64,000 nucleotides of DNA from Cladopsammia gracilis (taxonomy: Eukaryota; Cnidaria; Anthozoa; Scleractinia; Dendrophylliidae). Of this stretch, positions 56,554 through 64,000 are shown piece by piece. A program made the translations under genes and the position numbers. The notes under the pieces are model-generated. The model was given only the letters and a program-made list of their open reading frames with translations, was not told the origin of the DNA and did no database searches. Location: contig JAJGOT010000492.1 of the NCBI GenBank assembly GCA_022457155.1, positions 565,001 to 629,000 on the forward strand. Direction: 5' to 3'. Each line of letters opens with the position of its first letter. Position 1 is the stretch's first letter.

Positions 56554-57890
56554 TTATTCCAAGCGAGGTCGTTTGTCAGGCGTGTCTGGAGGAAAAGCAC
56601 ATACAAAGCGTTTCAGTTCGTTAATGTCTTGCCAGTCCATGAGGGTATCTGTTTCTGTCACCGCTAAGGTGGCAGAAGCCCCAGTAGGGTTGAGGACTTT
56701 GGCTAGTTGCAAATAGTGCAGGGCGGTGTGGCGTCGCGACCACCCAACATGGTCCATGATCTCCGACAATTCTACACCTGATAATGCCAGCGTTATCGCA
56801 CATCCGGACCTAAAACCATGTAGGGTTTCTCCATCATCAGCGCTCATTTCTTTCAGGTATACTTTAAGACGTGCTTCCGCGGTCGAGGAACTGAGTGGCG
56901 CATCAATAATGCCACCTTTGGGTGTAGTTGGCCTGAAGAGATACCCAGTGGTCAAGTCGATCTTTAATTGCCGTGATATCGCCATGTATTGCTCAATCCC
57001 TCTCACTGGACATATAGTTGAGTTAGAGTTACGTCTAATACCAAACACATTACTGTCCCCATCCCTTAAAGTTTTACCCCACACATGGTTAAACAAGAGA
57101 CCGTCGTCATTCGGAAACCTGAGGATTTCAGGGGCTTTGACCTGGCCCATATCGCCAGGTCGGTCCCCACTAAAAAATACACTCTTAAAGTAAGCCTGGT
57201 CCCGTGCTAAGATGAAAAGTTGTAATGGAGTGGACCCCCCAGATTGAATACATTGGTCTAGATATCTTGCAAGCTGGTCTAATTTGTCCACAAAAAATGG
57301 GGTGGCCTGCTTCGAGTTACTCGTGCCTGGAGTTGCTCAGTGGTAACCAGGCGAAGGTAATCCTTTACTGAACTATCAGCGGCCGGATTTCCTAAGCCTA
57401 ACCGTAAATCCCATTCCCCGCGTCTGCCAACGGCATGAAATATTGCCCTTAATTTCCCGATATATGAGTCAATTGTGTTATACGAAAGTCTTAAGGGGCA
57501 GCCACACTTAAAGGGGCCTTTCTTTCCCAAATAAATACATCCATTCCTATGAACTTGCGTTTTTCCCGACTTATCTTTGTAAACAAGAAAACGGCATATG
57601 TCTCGGGGGGTTGCCGTCATCACTGTCGGGTGACTTGGAAGTGAGGCTAAAAAATTTTCTAATTCTCTCTGGAGGGATTCTTTTTGCTTTGTATACCCAG
57701 TCGCTTGGTCAAATAAAGCTAGTTGCTTAAGACGATTATCTAACATTTCTAAATTTACATCGGCGTAAGGGTTAGTATTGGTAGGTGTTCTTTTCCTCTT
57801 ATAGCCACACATCTGGCAGAAATAAAAGGTGCAGTCATTCGCATAATTGCAGTTTGGGCATCTCACAGACGGTAGAAAAAGCCTTGCCAC
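56554..57890 (-). pseudogene. Tyrosine recombinase of the DIRS-type element, one frameshift
   Basis: Two overlapping frames: 57890-57279, with a zinc-ribbon start (CPNC..CTFYFCQMCGYKR) and a SAM-like core-binding region, and 57291-56554, with the catalytic domain. The catalytic domain shows LHGFRSG (H-x-x-R), DHVGW and TALHY (nucleophile Tyr), plus a first Arg region around GDRPGDMGQVKAPEI. A 1-bp loss near 57300 separates the frames; correcting it would join ARVTR to FFVDKLDQL. The enzyme would recombine circular element DNA into the genome. It is the last ORF of the element, next to B1. Confidence 0.85.
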
Positions 57891-58123
57891 AGCAGGTAAC
57901 TCCTGTTGACAGAGTAAAACAAAGTTGATAAGGTATTTGGTTGTCTAAAACCGTTATGAGCTCTCCTATTTTGGATTACAATTGAGATCGGTACAGGCCT
58001 ACAACGTTGCAACATGTTTTACCTTAGTGAAAGTTAAGGGCGTAAGCCCACAGGTCCCCAGGGAGTCCTGGGTGAGGAACCCAGCCTGCTGCCGATGGTT
58101 TCACTAGGGCCTCGTGATCCCCT
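57891..58123. other. Spacer between recombinase and RT ORFs
   Basis: Short non-coding gap in the DIRS-type element. Nothing specific seen. Confidence 0.4.
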
Positions 58124-60216
58124 TTACGAGCTAGTCGTAAGTGACTTTGAGGAGTACTTCTGGATAAGTGGCCACCAATATTTCCTTGGGTAAACGTCTA
58201 AGACTACCATTGTGCAAGATCTATGATGGCGTTCAAGGTGACGTAAGACAGGACCGACTAGTGTCAAAGGTGGGAAAACGTAGGGACATTCAAGAGAGGC
58301 AACTTCATCTGAGAGGTTTTGTGCAAACACGTTTACCCCTAAGGATTCTGGCGAAGGGTGAGGGGTAAAGTGGGGGAGACTCTTCCCATCGAGACCTTTC
58401 ATCGCGTTCGAGTCGAGGGCCATAAGATCACAAGTATGGCCCCCAGGGCCCCCAAATTCAGATTGGACTCTCTCCCACAATCTTGGACAGAGCATACTAT
58501 CTATGGTCGATAATCTTCTTGAAGGAGCATCTGCCGGATTTTCATTCGTGGGGATATATGATAGTCGCAACACGATGTTCAGCTTAACTGTGGTAAAGAA
58601 GAGCTCCTTAACAGCTCTGTTTAGGGTTACACTCCTGCCACCCTGATTACACCAGGAAAAATAGAGGGCTTTATTGTCTACACCTGCATCCACTCTAGCA
58701 TCCTTAAGGACATCAGAAAAGGACAAGAGAACTTTGTTAAGAGCGATTGCTTCTCTTGTGTTGATATCATAACCCCTTTCCGTCTCCGTCCAATAGTCTG
58801 CGACGCTTGCTGTAGGCACAGATAACAGCTCTCCACCCCATCCTGAGCCCGAGGCATCAGTTGCAATGGATATACGCAGGTGGCGTTCATCCCTCCAGGG
58901 CAAAGGGTTATCCCAATCTTCCAGAAATAGCCAGTGAGAGATTTCTTCTCGAAGGGCCTTATAAAGACGGGTGGGCTTATTAGACCGCAAACCTTTAGAA
59001 ATTGCGCAATTCATCTCTCTTGTAAAGAGCAACGCCCCAGGGACTACTAACGCGAACGAAACACACTTCCCAGCCAACCTTTGGAGAGTCTTGACTGATA
59101 CTACTTGGCATGTGAGGGTTTCGCGTATAAGGGCTAGGAATTTATCCCTCTTCGCAGGAATTAGGTGAAATACCATCCTCACGGAGTCTGACAGGAAACC
59201 AAGGTATGGGACTACTTGTTGTGGGGTCAATATTGATTTAGAAAGGCCCAGAAAATATCCAAGATCAATCAGGTAATACGCCACAAGAAATATCGCGGAT
59301 TTTGCTGCTGCGAGATTACGTTCTTCCACAGTCTTGAGTGATCTGTATGGACCTTGGTCAAGGGCGACTTGTAATTGGCCATTATGGCGGTCATCGATGT
59401 AGAGGGAGCAGGGGATACCAATGGAGCGGAGAAAGTTCGATGCCATGAGACCTGTAGAGTGATATATGGAGGGGGAGATTTTCCACCCGAATGGTAACGT
59501 GTTGTACAGGAAGAGCCAACCGCCCCATTGGATACCGAAGAACAACCTGCTCTGTTCTGTAAGTAGTAAATGGTCGTACCCAGACTTATCGTCCAGGATC
59601 GTTTGGTATGTGTTCTGGGCTACATAACGGGGAAGATTCGTTATTGAATCCAGTTTAAAAGGAACATCCCTCATCCACAGATTTAAAAATCGTGCGTCAT
59701 GACATAATCTGGGCTTACTTGGTTCAACGGTCAGCGGCAAAACTAGGTGCGGTAGTTCAACTTCACTGGTTTTTCCCATCAACGTTATTGCCCCTGTTTG
59801 CAAACGTTCAAGCAAAGTTTCCCTTACAAAGTGAGCAAAAGGCTTACAGGCGGGCTATTTTTAAAAAACTCTGATGGCGGGCGGTCTGATTGATAGTGAC
59901 GGTTTTTAAAGCTGCCAGAGAATGGCTGAAAAAATTCAAAAATGGAAACTCCATCGCGAATCCAACTTAATATCTTAACTTGTTCCGGTGAAGGGTTGTC
60001 ACCCACGATTCTGCACCATTTATCGTAGTGTTTGTGGAGTTCACCTGCGCGAAAGGCGTTTGGATCTCTAAATAATAATTTTGCTGGGTCCGCTAATTCT
60101 TCTCCATTTATCACTCTGTGTATGTATTGTTCTGAAAATTCCCGGACTGTCACCCCTGAGCTAACCTCCAGTGACGTTCCCATCCAATCCACCCACGTGA
60201 TTGGCTTTTGCGGCAT
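58124..60216 (-). pseudogene. Reverse transcriptase-RNase H of the DIRS-type element
   Basis: The N-terminal piece is 60216-59824 (PITWVDWMGTSLEV..), and the main frame 59815-58124 is 563 codons. A 1-bp deletion near 59841 splits them (the frame would otherwise read on through KPFAHFVRETLLERL). RT motifs: PRLCHDARFLN, TILDDKSGYDH, TLPFGWKISP and motif C YIDDR. RNase H follows with ISIATDASGSGWGGEL and VDNKALYFSW. The C terminus has VLDVYPRKYWWPLI and then ends; no methyltransferase or SGNH domain is obvious. The enzyme copies element RNA. Confidence 0.85.
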
Positions 60217-61209
60217 CTTTGCATATTGTGCAACTTTTTCATCGAACTGTGGGTCAAACTCCCATTCCCAGGGGAGACTTGTGGTGATCTAGGTATGAAA
60301 ACAAAGGAATAATAAAAAAAAGGGAACCGAGGTTAGCAGAGGGGTGACAGTCATGACCCAGCAATAGACTGGGGGAGTGTGTTTAGATACTCTTTTTCAC
60401 AACTGCCACTTCTCTACTAGAGGAAAAGGAGGAAGAAAATTCCTAAAACGAGAGGCAAGGGTGAATAAACGTAGAATAGCGATTCATTGCCACATTATAC
60501 AGTATTTATTGAAATACAGCATTACATAGTCAGCAATTTCTGACGCAATAGTAAACAAATTCTGTTCTTTGCGATCTTAGATATAACCCATGTTCATTTG
60601 TTATTGTTAATGTTCCTAGGTCGGGAAGCAGGTTCAGACGGGCGTCGCGCTGTTCCTCCTTCTTTTGAAACAATTGACAGCGATATGCCCAAGCTTCCCA
60701 CAACTATAGCAGCGAACATATGGGGCATTTGACCTCCTCGCATGTGACAGTGGCATTGGTTGCGGCTGACTCCTGTTGCTCTTCTCAACTTTTGCCATAA
60801 TACCCAATATCTTCTCATGGTCTTTATCACCTAGCAATGGCAAGAGAAAACTCCGGAAGATATGGTTAGGCTGGTCCAATTTCGTTCTCAAAGCTTCGTA
60901 GGTCAAACGGAAGTAGCCCTCCTTCGTGGCGTACATCGCGAGCGGTATTCTTAAGAGCTTCCAGTAACTCTAGGACCTCGTGCTTATTAAACTCCACAAT
61001 GGGACGGGAGGCGAGATTTTTAATTTTGTTGAGGAGGCTGTCCACTGATGAACTGGAGAAAATATCCATATCCGCTCTCATTTCATCGTACTTTTTCTGT
61101 AAGGCCTATAATTTCAAAAGGAAAAGGCAAGATACTCTCAGACGCTTTATAATCGTAGAACTAGTTCATACGTATTCAACATATCTGCGCTCATAATACA
61201 TTCTGTCAC

Positions 61210-62340
61210 CCGATTGCCAATATATTTTTTTTTTTACTTCCGCGGCCAATATTATTCACATTTGAAAATCACAACAAACGCCTATAGGGTTTCACTTCCG
61301 TCGCCAATAATATTCACATTTGCAAAATAATAACAAGCTCTTTTTGAGTTCCCCTTCCGCGGCCAATCTTAACCACGTTTGAAAAAAAAAATCATAACCA
61401 ACGCTTATAGAGTTTCACTTCCTTGGCCAATAATATTCACATTTAAGAAATCATAACAAATTTTGACGAGTTTCAATCCGTGGCCAATAATATTCACATC
61501 TTCCAGAACATAACAAACAATTACGAGTCTCACCTCCGTGGCCAATAACATTTCACATTTGCATATAACAATCTCTTACGAGTTTACTTCGAGGCCAATA
61601 ACATATCACATCTGCATAAACAAGCTCTTGCGCGTTACACTTCGTGGCCAATAACATATCACATCTGCATAAACAGCTCTTTTGCGTTTCACTTCGTGGC
61701 CAATAACATATCACATCTGCATAAACAAACTTTGCGCGTTTCACTTCGTGGCCAATAACATATCACATCTGCATAAACAGACTCTTGCGCGTTTCACTTC
61801 ATGGCCAATAACATATCACATCTGCATAAACAAGCTCTTGCGCGTTTCACTTCGTGGCCAATAACATATCACATCGGCGTCAACAAACTCTTGTTCCGTG
61901 GCCAATAACATTTCACATTTGTATATAATACACTCTTACAAGTTTCACCCCCGTGGCCAATACGATTTCACATATCTCAAGGGGTTCCGTAGTCAGCCGA
62001 AAATATGACCATTATTTGCAATAACAAACTCACAAGGAGTTCTTACTCCGCGGCCGACGCAATGGCCATTATCGCCAACAATAGACTCTTACGAGTCAAC
62101 TCCGCGGCCAATACATTTCACATATCTCAGGAGTGCCGTGGTCAATATAAAACATGACCATTATTTGCGATAACAAACTCACAAGGAGTCCTAATTCTGT
62201 GGCCTACGCAATGGCCATTATCGCAAATAAAAAACTCTTACGAGTCCACTCCGGGGCCAATAACATTTCCCATCGCGCATCACTCTCAAAAGAAAGTATT
62301 ACTCCTGTGGCCAACAACACGTAATAAAATAATAATTTCA
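61210..62340. repeat. Minisatellite of ~55-65-bp units with GGCCAAT
   Basis: About 17-20 degenerate tandem units, each with (C/T)GTGGCCAATAACAT.TCACAT.TGC.TA.A and CTCTTACGAGTTTCAC-like parts. The most uniform block is 61590-61880. It fills the inferred intron of the gag gene. Every unit holds a CCAAT box on the plus strand. It lacks the identical repeats and unique spacers of a CRISPR array. Confidence 0.85.
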
Positions 62341-62404
62341 GAACTAACACGTGTTAAAGCGAAAATTTACCTCAAGTTTTTCCTCCGTCGACAAGCCCTG
62401 GCCT

Positions 62405-62690
62405 TGTTGTGCGGGATTTTGCCCTTGCTGAACCTGTGGCGCGGGATTTTGGCCTTGCTGAACCCGTGGCGCGGGATTTTGGCCTTGCTGAACTTGTGGC
62501 GCAGGGTTCTGTCCTTGCTGAACTTGTGGCGCAGGGTTGTGTCCTTGCTGAACTTGTGGCGCGGGGTTCTGTCCTTGCTGAACTTGTGGCACTGGATTCT
62601 GCCCTTGTCGAACTTGTGGCGCGGGATTTTTTCGTCGCTGAACTTGTGCTTGCGCTGGGTTCTGTCCCGGTTGAACTTGTTCCGGCGCTT
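62405..62690. repeat. Coding tandem repeat in gag exon 1 (~30-bp unit)
   Basis: A 30-bp unit around TGGCGCGGGATTTTGGCCTTGC repeats about nine times and encodes the Gln/Pro/Asn-rich repeats on the minus strand. Other-strand ORFs across it are shadows. Confidence 0.85.
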
Positions 62691-62801
62691 GTTGCGGGAA
62701 CTGTACATTAGCAGCTCTTCGGTCAGCCATGTTCATGGACAGTGCCAATTCCAGTCGTCAATTCTGCTTGCTGGAAAATTCGTGTTCGTAGCAGGAAAAA
62801 T

Positions 62802-62979
62802 CGTTCCCCCTTTCCTCCTTCGCGCTGGAAAACTGAGAGACTGAACGAGAAAAACATCGGGTCTTGTATTTATTATTATCCTGGGGTGTGAAATACTCGT
62901 GCAATGCCTAATTTGCGCTTATATGGCAGTTTTGTGTGATATCATGCCTCGCGCTTTATTATCAAGCGTTGTGAATAGT
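62802..62979. repeat. Split direct repeat A1
   Basis: Upstream terminal repeat of the DIRS-type element in its own (minus) orientation; the same 178 bp as 56135-56312. Confidence 0.9.
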
Positions 62980-63012
62980 TTTTAGTTTTTAGTTTTTTAT
63001 TCTTAGTAATTT

Positions 63013-63040
63013 CTGAAGAAGGCCGAAGGCCGAAACGTTA
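63013..63040 (+). ncRNA. Small hammerhead variant next to the DIRS-type element
   Basis: CTGAAGA, A, stem II GGCC/GGCC closing GAA, GAAA, CGTT. ACGU is the minimal stem III and UU the putative cleavage site; stem I (TTT/AAA) is weak. It lies 34 bp beyond A1 and belongs to a PLE-type tail fragment; no coding part is seen beside it. Confidence 0.5.
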
Positions 63041-63174
63041 AAACCAGTCAGGACCAGTAAGAAGTTCGCCCCATCGTTTTTTATTATACTTATCTACAAA
63101 TTCACGTGGTGGCGTCGTATCCTTGGATCCTTCTGCTGAAGAGTTCACCGTTTGTGTAAACCTTTTTATTCAGC

Positions 63175-63175
<1 letters not shown>

Positions 63176-63203
<28 letters not shown>
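63176..63203. repeat. TA dinucleotide microsatellite
   Basis: About 13 TA repeats. Confidence 0.9.
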
Positions 63204-63206
<3 letters not shown>

Positions 63207-63639
63207 CCGCCAAATACCCCACATACCGGAGCGCATACCTACAGGACTAAAACTTAACTTCAGGGCTTGGTGGCCAGTCGGGCCAGTGTCCTTGAATTCT
63301 TAGTGGCCTAGGCAAAAATAAAGTGGCCCCTCAATTTTTTCTTGTACCATGTTTACTTAAATAAACGCCCCACATATTTTAACGGGTATTAACTTAAAGA
63401 AAGAACACAGATTAATCATTCAATTGGTTCTATGAATACCCCCTCCCAATACTGCCCTGAGGCATTTGTTCACATTTTTTACTATTCAAATGTCAAAACT
63501 GAAAAGGTGATTTCAGGTGGTGTGTTGTCAACAGAGCATTTTCAGTTAAGTTTATTCAAGTGAATACAATACATGCCAATTTCATTAGAAAAAGCTGTTG
63601 AAAAAGCTTTTAAAAGCATTCAACTGTGCAGTGTTTTAG
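63204..63639. other. Non-coding, possible 3' flank of the last gene
   Basis: It contains TTTATT (AATAAA on the minus strand) near 63550, about 90 bp past the stop of the minus-strand ORF and suitable as its poly(A) signal. Nothing else recognised. Confidence 0.4.
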
Positions 63640-63640
63640 T

Positions 63641-64000
63641 TCACAGGTATTTGTGGATTAGCCTATCAACAAATTGCTCATCAAAATCACTGTCATCATC
63701 TACTCCAGAATCTCGATCATCATCATCATCATCATCATCTATACAACCAATTATTTCAGCACCAAGAGCTTCCTCTGTGTCTTCCTCTGCTGGTGGTAAG
63801 ACTGCTGTAGGCAAGACGTCCTCTGAATTTGATTGTGGAGACGCTGCTGTTGCGACTGCCACTGGAGCTGAGGGTGCTATATCTGCTGCTGTTGGTACAT
63901 GTACTACTGGACTTGGGACTGCTGTACTTGAGGTATTGAAGGTCGAGGACACATTGTTATCCACCACAGCTGTTGAAGACACTCTCTGTGTCTGACTTGC
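63641..64000 (-). CDS. C-terminal part of an unknown acidic protein (partial)
   Basis: A minus-strand frame open to the window's right edge except for an ATG at 63982, with its stop at 63641. It encodes an Ala/Val/Ser/Thr/Pro-rich stretch and then an acidic run (eight Asp after IGCI) ending DFDEQFVDRLIHKYL. The short ordered C terminus after an acidic linker resembles the end of a real protein, but I recognise no family. The plus-strand ORF over the same bases (Ser-rich) is its shadow. Confidence 0.4.
   Translation of the reverse strand, partial: ASQTQRVSSTAVVDNNVSSTFNTSSTAVPSPVVHVPTAADIAPSAPVAVATAASPQSNSEDVLPTAVLPPAEEDTEEALGAEIIGCIDDDDDDDDRDSGVDDDSDFDEQFVDRLIHKYL

Larger units (their letters stand above)
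60600..62748 (-). pseudogene. Gag-like protein with zinc knuckle, probable intron, frameshift
   Basis: Exon 1 62748-62371 starts MALSMNMADRRAANVQ and consists mainly of about nine copies of a QGQNPAPQV-type repeat; it ends EEKLE before GTAAAT. Exon 2 begins at 61105 after TTATAG and reads ALQKKYDEMRADMDIFSSSSVDSLLNKIKNL. A frameshift near 60930 leads into YATKEGYFRLTYEALRTKL..RSFLLPLLG and then a zinc knuckle CYSCGKLGHIAVNC, ending SATPV at 60634. Repetitive Pro/Gln N terminus, helical middle and CCHC end suit a structural nucleic-acid-binding Gag. The splice is inferred from the donor, acceptor and matching phase. Confidence 0.65.
55992..62979 (-). mobile_element. DIRS/PAT/Ngaro-type tyrosine-recombinase retroelement
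   Basis: Read on the minus strand: A1 (62979-62802), gag region, RT-RNase H, tyrosine recombinase, B1 (56375-56308), A2 (56312-56135), B2 (56059-55992). A is 178 bp and B is 68 bp. B1 and A2 overlap by ATAGT, the likely recombination point. This is the split direct repeat layout of PAT/Ngaro-type elements, while the recombinase and RT look DIRS-like. Elements of this class integrate a circular DNA by tyrosine recombinase and have no integrase. All main ORFs carry single-base frameshifts, so this copy is defective though recent. Confidence 0.85.

Noticed and set aside
61044..61070. CTGATGA followed by GAAA as another hammerhead
   Set aside because: No complementary stem II between the two boxes and no stem I; it lies in gag coding sequence.
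61210..62340. CRISPR-like array of regularly spaced repeats
   Set aside because: Units are degenerate throughout and there are no identical repeats with unique spacers. The DNA is eukaryotic and the array lies inside a retroelement. It is a minisatellite.
62404..62844. Plus-strand Leu/Trp-rich ORF of 146 codons
   Set aside because: Antisense of the gag coding repeat. The minus-strand frame has the ATG, Pro/Gln repeat and splice donor.
63573..63995. Plus-strand Ser-rich ORF
   Set aside because: Ser runs come from TCA/ATC repeats. The minus frame gives an acidic tail with an ordered end and a poly(A) signal, which is more plausible.

Overview
The window is eukaryotic nuclear DNA, most likely from an anthozoan cnidarian (reef coral or sea anemone). 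It is AT-rich, its genes carry GT-AG introns, and it is crowded with Penelope-like (PLE) and DIRS-type retroelements, tRNA-derived SINEs and many small inverted-repeat elements. The assignment to coral is inference from this mix and from the protein sequences; no marker gene in the window settles it. There are no operons, bacterial signals or CRISPR arrays.

Host genes. (1) Two tandem paralogues of a multi-pass membrane protein of the rolling stone type lie at 2.9-7.7 kb and 12.3-14.3 kb. The first has a duplicated promoter plus first exon and an in-frame TGA where its paralogue has Trp; the second is intact (295 aa). (2) A 442-codon single-exon ORF of unknown function lies on the minus strand at 18.5-19.8 kb. 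(3) IMP4, a Brix-domain U3 snoRNP protein, can be assembled from nine exons over 30.4-38.4 kb into 288 aa. (4) An acidic ORF on the minus strand runs off the right edge.

Mobile DNA fills most of the rest. From 16 to 29 kb there are small TIR elements (TTAA, TAA and 9-bp target duplications), a 1.8-kb near-palindrome, two decayed PLE 3' ends and several hammerhead-ribozyme-like motifs. One insertion is nested three deep. From 40.7 to 54.6 kb lies a 13.9-kb DNA transposon. Its terminal inverted repeats contain arrays of a 70-bp unit (10 copies left, 5 right). It carries a P-loop ATPase gene resembling DUF3987 on the plus strand and, convergent to it, a decayed transposase-like gene that runs on into OTU-like and Cys-rich (CXC-like) segments. 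A head-to-head PLE pair interrupts the transposase with a 14-bp target duplication. A second PLE tail with inverted arms abuts the right end. From 56.0 to 63.0 kb lies a minus-strand DIRS/PAT/Ngaro-type element with split direct repeats (A1-ORFs-B1-A2-B2), a gag with a probable intron made of a minisatellite, RT-RNase H and a tyrosine recombinase, each broken by single-base frameshifts.

The most novel items are the two-gene transposon with arrayed TIRs, the hammerhead ribozymes, the DIRS element whose intron is a CCAAT-bearing minisatellite, and a 9-bp-TSD element carrying a tRNA-like Pol III promoter.
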